Shown here piece by piece: positions 58,256-64,000 of a stretch of DNA of 64,000 bases. The first letter of the stretch is position 1. Each line of letters opens with the position of its first letter. The stretch is taken from NCBI RefSeq assembly GCF_002019645.1, contig NZ_KV917374.1:2492696-2556695 (forward strand), written 5' to 3'. Position numbers and translations under genes: made by a program. The DNA comes from Litchfieldia alkalitelluris. GTDB lineage: Bacteria; Bacillota; Bacilli; Bacillales; Bacillaceae_L. Under the pieces are notes generated by a model. It worked only from the letters and a program-made list of their open reading frames with translations. It searched no databases and was not told the origin of the DNA.

Positions 58256-58290
58256 AATCCTCCAGCTTACGAGAAGCTGGAGTTTTTATG
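58256..58290 (+). terminator. Terminator after the YmaF-type gene
   Basis: CTCCAGCTT-ACGAG-AAGCTGGAG followed by TTTTTA. The next 290 bases hold a weakly R1-like degenerate stretch at about 58330-58440 and no gene. Confidence 0.85.
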
Positions 58291-58578
58291 TCTCGCTATC
58301 TTCCTAAAATAAACATAGGTGGGAAAGTTCCATTTGTTCCGAATCATTCGCGGAATTCCTGAATTCTCGTCGAAAGCGCCTAAGGCTCTAACGCTACCTT
58401 TGCATCTTAGGTTTGAATGAGGCCCCCATATATTCACACTGTTGAGATGAAAATACCTTTTCATTGTGGAAGGTGTGCGAATAATTAAATTTAACTGGAG
58501 TCTGTGTTAAAATATTAAAATCTACACAAAAAATGATATCTCTTTGATAAGAGTTAATACTAAAGGAGTTTAGACATC

Positions 58579-59547
58579 ATGAAAAAAATAGGATTAATAG
58601 TCGTGCTACTTTCAATTATTTTAGCCGCTTGTTCTCAAACAGAGGATGAAGTAAAACTAGTGGGAGAGCCTAGTGTCGATACTAATACATCGGATACTGT
58701 TAAAGTTGATGAATTTAGCTCAGTGATTGAAAAGGGAGAATTCTATAAGGAGAATGATTCTGAGGTTATTAATCATATCCATGGAGCTGGGTTTATTGCA
58801 GGAAGCGATGCGCTTTTTGTAGCCACACATCATGGGTTAAAAGCTTTTTTGGATGGTAAATGGTATGAAACAATATCGGACAAGCATGATTATATGGGAT
58901 TTCAGCCAACAAATGACGGTTTTTTTGCAAGTGGTCATCCTGAGGAGGGTTCTAAGCTTTCGAATCCATTTGGATTGATTAAAAGTCAGGATTATGGACA
59001 AACACTGGAGCAACTTGCGTTTTATGGCGAATCTGATTTTCATTATTTAGCAGCTGGTTACAACAGTCATGTAGTTTACGTTATTAATGAACATGAGAAT
59101 TCCACATTAGATCGTGGTTTATTTTACTCTCTTGATCAAGGGCAATCTTGGGAAAAAAGTAAAATAAGCGGTATTCCAAATGCAGGTATTTCAAACATTG
59201 CTGCACATTTGACCGAAGCTTCTACTATTGCAATAGGAACTGAGGTTGGGCTTTATCTTTCAAAAAACAATGGTGATGTATTTGAGTTATTTTCAGAAGA
59301 AGTTAATGTTACAGCATTAGCTTTCACTGATACTGAAGTTTATTTTAGCACCGCTGAAAATGAACTGATTAAACAGTCGTTAAATACCAATGAAAATGAG
59401 AGCATAGAACTCCCTTCTTTTGAAAATGGAGATATGGTAATGTATATTGCTATTTCACCAAACAATAGGGATGAGCTTGTTATTGTCACATCAAAATCAA
59501 ATATATATAGAACAACAGACCATGGTAATCAATGGGATCAATTGTAA
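58579..59547 (+). CDS. Secreted lipoprotein of the F510_1955 glycosylhydrolase-like (BNR) family
   Basis: A 322-aa lipoprotein; signal peptide ends at lipobox LAAC near residue 18. The mature part has repeated propeller signatures: GQTLEQ, DQGQSWEKSK, NGDVFEL and DHGNQWDQL, with HIHGAGFIAGSDALFVATHHG at the start. It is likely a sortilin/BNR-type beta-propeller on the cell surface. AAAGGAG precedes the ATG. Function unknown. Confidence 0.8.
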   Translation: MKKIGLIVVLLSIILAACSQTEDEVKLVGEPSVDTNTSDTVKVDEFSSVIEKGEFYKENDSEVINHIHGAGFIAGSDALFVATHHGLKAFLDGKWYETISDKHDYMGFQPTNDGFFASGHPEEGSKLSNPFGLIKSQDYGQTLEQLAFYGESDFHYLAAGYNSHVVYVINEHENSTLDRGLFYSLDQGQSWEKSKISGIPNAGISNIAAHLTEASTIAIGTEVGLYLSKNNGDVFELFSEEVNVTALAFTDTEVYFSTAENELIKQSLNTNENESIELPSFENGDMVMYIAISPNNRDELVIVTSKSNIYRTTDHGNQWDQL

Positions 59548-59548
59548 A

Positions 59549-59588
59549 AAGGATGCGAGCTACTATAAAAGATAGCTCGCATTTTTTC
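59549..59588. terminator. Bidirectional terminator
   Basis: GATGCGAGCTA-CTATAAAAGA-TAGCTCGCATTTTTT between two convergent genes. Confidence 0.85.
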
Positions 59589-59898
59589 ATGACAATGTTT
59601 CTACGAACAATGTGTCCTTTAATTCCTCTGTTTTTGTGTCAAAGGTAAAGGTGATATACACTCCAAATTCCCGGTCTCCTTGTTTTAGCCATAGTTTGAA
59701 GCGTTCGATGGTTGTTCCATCTTTTTTGTCTTCTCTCCATACATGTTGGTAATCCTTAATGTCTGCCATTGGGTATCGTTTTTGAGTTTCTTGCATCGCT
59801 AATCGGCCCCATTTTGCGTATTTAGGGGGTGCTGCTTCTACTTGTGAAAAGTTGAATAGTGCGACGAATAATATAACAAATGTGATTGTTTTTTTCAT
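59587..59898 (-). CDS. yqzG: YqzG-like DUF3889 secreted protein
   Basis: A 103-aa protein with a cleavable signal peptide (AAPP near residue 23) and the DUF3889 core (YAKWGRLAMQETQKRYPMADIKDYQHVW). ATG 59898 lies 9 bases from AGAGGTG. It matches B. subtilis YqzG by position and sequence. Probably a secreted protein of unknown role. Confidence 0.8.
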   Translation of the reverse strand: MKKTITFVILFVALFNFSQVEAAPPKYAKWGRLAMQETQKRYPMADIKDYQHVWREDKKDGTTIERFKLWLKQGDREFGVYITFTFDTKTEELKDTLFVETLS

Positions 59899-60040
59899 TA
59901 GTTTTAACACCTCTATTGTATCTTTTGTAAAAATTCCCTGTTTTATTCGAATTATGAAAATTTATCCATTTTTATACTTGGAATGATTCTTTTAGGATTC
60001 GTACATATTAAAAACAGCGATATTTTATAGGAGGACAACC

Positions 60041-60658
60041 ATGAAACAGTCAAAATTTTTAATCATTATGTTATGTATTTCAATTGCCATGTTAACTGCA
60101 TGTGGTGGTAAAGATAAGGCTAAGGAAGAAGAGAAAACGGAAGAACCTAAAACAGCAAAGGTACAACAAACCGAAGAAAAAATTGTGAAATTAGGTTCTT
60201 TAGGATTTACTGTTGAGGAATTTCAAACAAACTGGAACAATGCACAGTCTGAAATGGAAGAGTCTGGGGAGTACCAAATTGAAAACCTTAATGTTGAAAA
60301 TGGTGAATTTAAAACAAATGTAGCAAATGGATTAATTCTTGAAGGACTTGTTAATGAAGGAACAAACGAAGTAGCAAGGGTTAATTTAGTTAAAAAGTAT
60401 GAAGAGGTTAATGGCATCGAAGATTCGCTGAATCAATATGAAGATACGATTGCTGCGTTTTTCTTGTTAGTAGCAGCTACAAATAAAGACCAAAAGGTTC
60501 AAGAGCCGGAGATAAGCAAATTAATGAGTACTCTTGGGCTGGTAAATGACAAAGATGAACCGATTGATGGGAAGTCGAATTTAAATAATGTTGGTTATAC
60601 AGCAAAAGATACAGAGCGTGGTTTGGTTATAACAGCTACTGAAAAAGAAGCGAAATAA
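60041..60658 (+). CDS. Hypothetical lipoprotein, 205 aa
   Basis: Signal peptide with lipobox LTAC near residue 21, followed by a Lys/Glu-rich linker and an alpha/beta domain starting LGFTVEEFQTNWN. I recognise no family for certain. AGGAGG precedes the ATG. Confidence 0.7.
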   Translation: MKQSKFLIIMLCISIAMLTACGGKDKAKEEEKTEEPKTAKVQQTEEKIVKLGSLGFTVEEFQTNWNNAQSEMEESGEYQIENLNVENGEFKTNVANGLILEGLVNEGTNEVARVNLVKKYEEVNGIEDSLNQYEDTIAAFFLLVAATNKDQKVQEPEISKLMSTLGLVNDKDEPIDGKSNLNNVGYTAKDTERGLVITATEKEAK

Positions 60659-60662
60659 TTTG

Positions 60663-60698
60663 ACCTAAGGGAGACTCTAAATGTCTCCCTTAATTTGT
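60663..60698. terminator. Bidirectional terminator
   Basis: AAGGGAGACTC-TAAAT-GTCTCCCTT followed by AATTT; the genes on both sides converge here. Confidence 0.7.
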
Positions 60699-61205
60699 TG
60701 ATATAGGGATAGCATAAAAATAGGTGGTTTTATTTTCAGATGGGACAATGAATGTAAGAGTTTCACCTTGAGTATTGCTTGGTTGATGCTTTGTATCAAT
60801 CTTTGTTATTTGATAATTGAAGCTACCATAAGGTAAGTTAACAATCAATACATCTCCAACTTTTAGGTTTCTAGCTCTTTTTATGAGAGAGTTTTGATTA
60901 ACTGTTAAGGTAATTTCGCCTCCTTGTGAAGGATAGGGGGAATATGACGAAATGCTAACACCTTTTTTTAGGTCCATAGCGTCTTCTTCAATAATCGCTA
61001 ACTCAGAAGAAAGAGATGGAAGTACTAGGACACCTACTGTATTGTTTTTTGTACGGATGAACTTTTCGAAGGTCATGGGTTGATTTAAAACAGTATACCC
61101 TTTAGCAAGTGTATGCTCTCCGGTGGAAAAGGCTTTTTGGGATCCACAGCCTAAGAGAAGAATGACAGAAATGATTAATAGTAAAGTGATAATAGAGTTT
61201 TTCAT
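60690..61205 (-). CDS. Hypothetical lipoprotein, 171 aa
   Basis: ATG 61205 (about 11 bases from AAGGA) gives a signal peptide with lipobox LLGC. The rest is a beta-rich extracytoplasmic domain. Two in-frame codons further upstream extend it, without a signal. No family recognised. The 313 bases to the next gene hold nothing I can name. Confidence 0.65.
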   Translation of the reverse strand: MKNSIITLLLIISVILLLGCGSQKAFSTGEHTLAKGYTVLNQPMTFEKFIRTKNNTVGVLVLPSLSSELAIIEEDAMDLKKGVSISSYSPYPSQGGEITLTVNQNSLIKRARNLKVGDVLIVNLPYGSFNYQITKIDTKHQPSNTQGETLTFIVPSENKTTYFYAIPISTN

Positions 61206-61518
61206 GGAAATATCGTCCTTATTAGTTGATGTGTTCATTATATTGAACGATTGTGTTCTTTTAAAGTTACGAATGACTATGTAATTTGAAGGAATATAGA
61301 GAATTCAGAAGAAAAAAGTTCTTTTTAAAGAATAAATGGCTAATTTTGAGGTTTTTCATTTGATCGTTAGGGAGGCTATACTGGAGTGAGTGGTAGTTCT
61401 TTAATAAGAACGTTGAGATTTAAAGTATAATCTATTAGCTTTTTGTATAAAATTTTATAAAGTAGGGAATTCTATACGAATTTCTTAACTACTTTAGAGC
61501 ATTGCGGTGATATATGAG

Positions 61519-61815
61519 ATGAAAATTATTCTCCATTATTTGGCTCTTCTTAACCTACTAGACGGATTTTTTACATATTATGGCCTACGGAACAAATATA
61601 TTACAGAAGCAAATCCATTTATGAACTTTCTGTATGAAGTGAACCCATTGATGTTTCTGTTTGTGAAAGTATTATTATCAGCATTACTATACTTAATCCT
61701 CTATCATATCTCATCGATAAAATCAGCCTGGATCAAAGGATTATCGTTATTTGCATCTGTGTGCTACACCTTCATTTTTTTACTACATAGCTTTTGGATT
61801 CTACAAATCGGATAA
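61519..61815 (+). CDS. DUF5658 small membrane protein
   Basis: A 98-aa membrane protein with three segments. LNLLDGFFTYYGLRNKYITEANPFMN has the DUF5658 pattern. The start is ATG 61519 or GTG 61507; the ribosome site is poor (GCGGTGA). It lies 16 bases before a zinc-ribbon peptide gene. Function unknown. Confidence 0.7.
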   Translation: MKIILHYLALLNLLDGFFTYYGLRNKYITEANPFMNFLYEVNPLMFLFVKVLLSALLYLILYHISSIKSAWIKGLSLFASVCYTFIFLLHSFWILQIG

Positions 61816-61831
61816 TAAGGGGAGAGGGAAG

Positions 61832-62041
61832 ATGTACAAAAAGCTTTGTGATCGTTGCTATCAGCTTTCTTTTAGTAGCTCGGAATTTGGGGAGTGGCTA
61901 TGTCCATCGTGTAATAAAGATATCACGAAAGGGAAGTTGTATGAGGCGACGGAGAAGATTGTTAGGCCTTATACTCAATTTAAATCATTTACGAAATCAG
62001 ATGTTGCTACTAAACCTACTAAAATCGATACAAAAGTATAA
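61832..62041 (+). CDS. Small zinc-ribbon protein, 69 aa
   Basis: A 69-aa protein with two CXXC pairs (CDRCYQ and CPSCNK) that fit one zinc ribbon. AAGGGGAGAGGGAAG precedes ATG 61832; a longer frame that starts inside the previous gene has no signal. It is likely cotranscribed with the DUF5658 gene. Function unknown. Confidence 0.65.
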   Translation: MYKKLCDRCYQLSFSSSEFGEWLCPSCNKDITKGKLYEATEKIVRPYTQFKSFTKSDVATKPTKIDTKV

Positions 62042-62055
62042 AAATATAACACTTT

Positions 62056-62093
62056 AGACCTATGTAGAACACATCCTATATAGGTTTTTTTAT
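62056..62093 (+). terminator. Terminator before the sinR-like gene
   Basis: ACCTATGTAG-AACACATC-CTATATAGGT with a T-run; the arms are imperfect. Confidence 0.7.
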
Positions 62094-62107
62094 ATATTTT
62101 TCTAAAT

Positions 62108-62168
62108 AAAGAACAAAGTGCTTTAAATTCATAAAATATAATACTATAATAAGGTTGTGTTGTTCTTT
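62108..62168 (+). promoter_or_regulatory. Promoter of sinR-like gene with two SinR-type boxes
   Basis: AAAGAAC at 62108-62114 and GTTCTTT at 62162-62168 match the SinR operator GTTCTYT (first in reverse). Two TATAAT copies lie between them at 62137-62142 and 62145-62150. This suggests autoregulation of the gene. Confidence 0.5.
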
Positions 62169-62218
62169 ATAAAGAATTAACTGTTTTTATATAAACAACT
62201 TTATTGGAGGAGTGGTTT

Positions 62219-62248
62219 ATGCAGGTTGAAAGGAGAAGCACCCCATGA
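62219..62248 (+). CDS. Nine-codon leader ORF overlapping the sinR-like start
   Basis: ATG 62219 lies about 6 bases after TTGGAGGAG and encodes MQVERRSTP. Its stop TGA overlaps the next ATG as ATGA (62245-62248). Its sequence also holds the ribosome site AAAGGAGA of the following gene, so ribosome movement through the leader could change access to it. I do not know whether the peptide itself has a role. Confidence 0.4.
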   Translation: MQVERRSTP

Positions 62249-62562
62249 ATGGAACAGTCATAAGAGAATTGAGAGAAGATAAGGGAATTTCCCTAAACAA
62301 GCTATCCAAGTTGTCAGGCGTATCAAAATCATACTTAAGCATTATCGAACGAGGGAAGCAAAGTAACCCAAGTATCTCGGTGCTTGAACGAATTGCTGAG
62401 GCATTAGAAACAGAGGTCGATGTGATTCTACTACAAGCAAAAGAAAAAGAAAAAGTAGATGATAAGATTATATCACTGGCAAAACAAATAAAAACTTCAG
62501 AACTTAGTGATGAAAACATTAAGATGTTTCGGGATTTTTTGGACATACTTCGAAAAAATTAA
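62245..62562 (+). CDS. sinR: SinR-like HTH repressor
   Basis: A 105-aa XRE-family repressor. Residues 3-62 form the HTH: IRELREDKGISLNKLSKLSG, SKSYLSIIERGKQSNPSISV. The C-terminus (SDENIKMFRDFLDILRKN) matches the SinI/SinR interaction domain (QFREFLDYQKWRK in B. subtilis). SinR represses biofilm matrix genes; SinI inactivates it. SlrR-type is the alternative. AAGGAGA precedes the ATG. Confidence 0.82.
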   Translation: MNGTVIRELREDKGISLNKLSKLSGVSKSYLSIIERGKQSNPSISVLERIAEALETEVDVILLQAKEKEKVDDKIISLAKQIKTSELSDENIKMFRDFLDILRKN

Positions 62563-62570
62563 ATACTAAC

Positions 62571-62613
62571 TGAGAAAATGCGTTTTGCTTTGGTGGAATG
62601 CATTTTTTATTTG
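62571..62613 (+). terminator. Terminator after the sinR-like gene
   Basis: AAAATGC...GCATTTTTT with loop of about 18 bases; weak stem. Confidence 0.5.
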
Positions 62614-62711
62614 TAAGTGTCGCTTGTACCTTTGAAAAGAAGTCAGTAAAAAAGAAAATGACCCCCACAAAAGGTGTCAAAGGATTTAATTATATATATG
62701 TATAGGGTGAT

Positions 62712-62846
62712 TTACGCTTTGTTATGACCTTTCAGTAAAAATGATTGAACATCCTCAACACTTAATCCTAGATTTTTCGCTTCTAATATAAGGGCGATCC
62801 ACTCTACATCTAATCCTTTTTCCACTTCTTTAACCACATTGTTCAA
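62712..62846 (-). CDS. sinI: Antirepressor SinI, 44 aa
   Basis: A small protein with the SinI core LDVEWIALILEAKNLGLSVE followed by DVQSFLL, matching B. subtilis LDQEWVELMVEAKEANISPE and EIRKYLL. The TTG start at 62846 lies 7 bases from GGGAGG (62854-62859 on the plus coordinates). SinI binds SinR and blocks its DNA binding, which turns on biofilm matrix genes. Here it is convergent with the sinR-like gene, with a c-di-GMP riboswitch in its leader. Confidence 0.8.
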   Translation of the reverse strand: MNNVVKEVEKGLDVEWIALILEAKNLGLSVEDVQSFLLKGHNKA

Positions 62847-62864
62847 TCGAATTCCTCCCATTTT

Positions 62865-62950
62865 TCCAGGAAATCCAGCCATCATAGTTATGTAACCTTA
62901 GATCTGTGATTTTGCGTCCCGTCTTTTCAGGCGGTTTGCCCTTATATTAC
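62865..62950 (-). ncRNA. Cyclic di-GMP-I (GEMM-I) riboswitch upstream of sinI
   Basis: Minus-strand RNA contains, in order, GGGCAAACC (62941-62933), a hairpin CCGCCT-GAAA-AGACGG with GAAA tetraloop (loop 62928-62925), GGGACGCAAA (62920-62911), UCUAAG (62902-62897) and UAUGA (62886-62882), then GGCUGGAUUUCC. These are the conserved blocks of the GEMM-I aptamer. UCUAAG/UAUGA is the 11-nt tetraloop receptor with a C-G to U-A pair change. The aptamer ends about 8-10 bases before the sinI ribosome site. Confidence 0.85.
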
Positions 62951-63230
62951 TGGTGTTCAATATATAAAACCTTTGTACTAATCGATAGGAATAATATATT
63001 ATAAATGTTTAGAAAACTTTGTAGAAACCTGCATAAGTTTCCGACATTTTTTTCCAACCTATAAGTAGTTGAACACCTTGTATAGGTATTTATACCAGTA
63101 ATGTTTAAGTGATCTGTACGAATATTAAGATTATTTATGATTTTATAGGAGAATTTTGTAAAAAAATAGCGAAAAGAAATAATATAATATATTGAACACT
63201 TCATGTTGAACAACATCAAAATTAAACATT
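62945..63230. promoter_or_regulatory. AT-rich divergent region between sinI and nadE
   Basis: A KGTTGAAY/RTTCAACM-like motif appears four times (about 62951, 63068, 63193, 63207). On the minus strand AATGTCGGAAA (around 63050) resembles a Spo0A box (TGTCGAA) with one mismatch, and GTTTTCT around 63010-63016 resembles a SinR site. I cannot fix the sinI promoter. No gene is seen here. Confidence 0.3.
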
Positions 63231-63320
63231 ACGTGAAAAAGTAGCTCCAAGATGAAGAAATTGGTTTGTTGTTTTATAATGAAGAGATATGAGACAAGCT
63301 ATTATTATAGGAGTGATATG

Positions 63321-64000
63321 ATGAGTGATTTACAAAGAACAATTATTGAAGCCCTGAAGGTTCAACCAACGATTGATTCAGATGAAGAAATTCGTCGTAG
63401 TATTGATTTTCTTAAAGATTATATGAAAAAATATTCTTTTTTAGAAACGTTTGTATTAGGACTTTCACTTGGCCAGGATTCAACTCTAACAGGAAAGTTA
63501 GCACAATTAGCAGTCAATGAGTTAAATGAAGAAAAGGGTGAAAAGAAATATCGTTTTATAGGTGTTCGCTTACCATATGGTCTACAAGGTGATGAACATG
63601 ATGCTGACGCAGTATTGTCTTTTATTGAACCAGATGAGGTTATTACAGTGAATGTGAAGCCATCGGTGGATGCAAGTATTAAATCATTGAATGACGCAGG
63701 AATAGAATTGACAGATTTCTTAAAAGGAAATGAAAAAGCAAGAGAACGTATGAAGGTTCAATATAGCATTGCAGCGGCACGAAGAGGAGTAGTACTTGGT
63801 ACAGACCACTCTGCTGAAGCGGTAACTGGTTTTTACACGAAGTTTGGTGATGGTGCTGCTGACTTAGTACCTATCTTCCGTTTAAACAAACGTCAAGGGA
63901 AAATGTTGCTTAAGGAACTAGAAGCACCTGAACAGCTTTATTTAAAAACACCAACAGCTGATTTAGAGGATGACCGTCCAGGGCTTCCAGACGAAGTGGC
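63321..64000 (+). CDS. nadE: NAD synthetase NadE, 5' part (runs off the window)
   Basis: Ammonia-dependent NAD synthase; converts deamido-NAD to NAD with ATP. About 226 residues are visible: [13 protein letters not shown], the PP-loop region [16 protein letters not shown] near residues 45-60, [12 protein letters not shown], and [16 protein letters not shown] at the edge. The PP-loop reads SLGQDS where SGGQDS is standard. ATG 63321 lies 7 bases from AGGAG; ATG 63318 is possible. The 3' end lies beyond the window. Confidence 0.92.
   Translation, partial: MSDLQRTIIEALKVQPTIDSDEEIRRSIDFLKDYMKKYSFLETFVLGLSLGQDSTLTGKLAQLAVNELNEEKGEKKYRFIGVRLPYGLQGDEHDADAVLSFIEPDEVITVNVKPSVDASIKSLNDAGIELTDFLKGNEKARERMKVQYSIAAARRGVVLGTDHSAEAVTGFYTKFGDGAADLVPIFRLNKRQGKMLLKELEAPEQLYLKTPTADLEDDRPGLPDEV

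Noticed and set aside
58330-58440. Further full R1 copy
   Set aside because: Only scattered similarity to R1; at best a decayed remnant, so not listed as a copy.
62217-62546. 109-codon minus-strand frame over sinR
   Set aside because: Shadow of the sinR-like gene; no ribosome site.
62934-62960. Other GEMM-like aptamers elsewhere in the window
   Set aside because: I looked for GGGCAAACC and GGGACGCAAA blocks near other starts and noticed none; only the sinI leader has them.

Overview
The window is a low-G+C Bacillaceae (Bacillus-like, endospore-forming, naturally competent) chromosome segment. Gene content and order closely follow the Bacillus subtilis yqf-yqg-yqh region as I remember it: yqfT, zur, yqfW, yqfX, ispG, yqfZ, yqgB, yqgC, sodA, yqgE, pbpA, pst, yqzCD, rpmG, yqgN, gluP, yqgQ, glcK, LtaS-type gene, yqgT, yqgU, yqgV, yqgW, yqgX, yqgY, comGA-GG, aroK, yqzE, yqzG, sinR. 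Ribosome binding sites are strong AGGAGG types, TTG and GTG starts are frequent, and most transcription units end in clear hairpin terminators. No prophage, transposase or CRISPR locus is visible.

Layout. 0-10 kb: zinc uptake (znuC-znuB-zur) behind a promoter with a possible Zur half-site; a nucleotidase, small membrane proteins, ispG, and a Na/phosphate cotransporter behind a PhoP-box-like repeat. 10-21 kb: sodA, an MFS carrier, the transpeptidase pbpA, and a phosphate module with two pstS paralogs, each behind its own PhoP box, then pstC-pstA-pstB-phoU. 21-24 kb: yqzD-yqzC followed by about 1.6 kb of repeats. 24-28 kb: a putative alpha-glucan operon with a DUF4912 protein, a GH57-GT4 fusion and a sugar nucleotidyltransferase. 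28-46 kb: L33, folate and sugar enzymes, lactate dehydrogenase, rhomboid protease, a SpoVAF-like protein, glucokinase, an LtaS-type enzyme with an ECF-type promoter, an M14 peptidase and lipoproteins. 46-57 kb: small membrane proteins, a metallo-beta-lactamase, a MidA-like methyltransferase, a Cys-rich ArsR-like regulator, tRNA-Gln, the comG pseudopilus operon and aroK. 57-64 kb: small and secreted proteins, a SinR-like regulator, SinI, and the 5' part of nadE.

The most interesting part is the right end. A 44-codon sinI antirepressor gene lies on the minus strand, convergent with a sinR-like gene rather than in tandem with it. Its 5' leader contains a cyclic di-GMP class I (GEMM-I) riboswitch aptamer that stops a few bases before the sinI ribosome binding site. 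This predicts direct second-messenger control of the biofilm antirepressor. The sinR-like gene has two candidate SinR boxes in its promoter region and a 9-codon leader ORF that overlaps its start codon.

A second theme is intergenic repeats. Three tandem arrays of unrelated sequence (2.7, 23.4 and 43.4 kb) share the same 52-bp period and each unit holds an inverted repeat. Four clusters each hold about four 22-24 bp palindromes (11.0, 21.2, 31.7, 45.8 kb), and one palindrome is split by a 172-bp MITE-like element with perfect 16-bp terminal inverted repeats. Two larger GC-rich hairpin families recur, and three copies of one of them begin right at a gene's stop codon.
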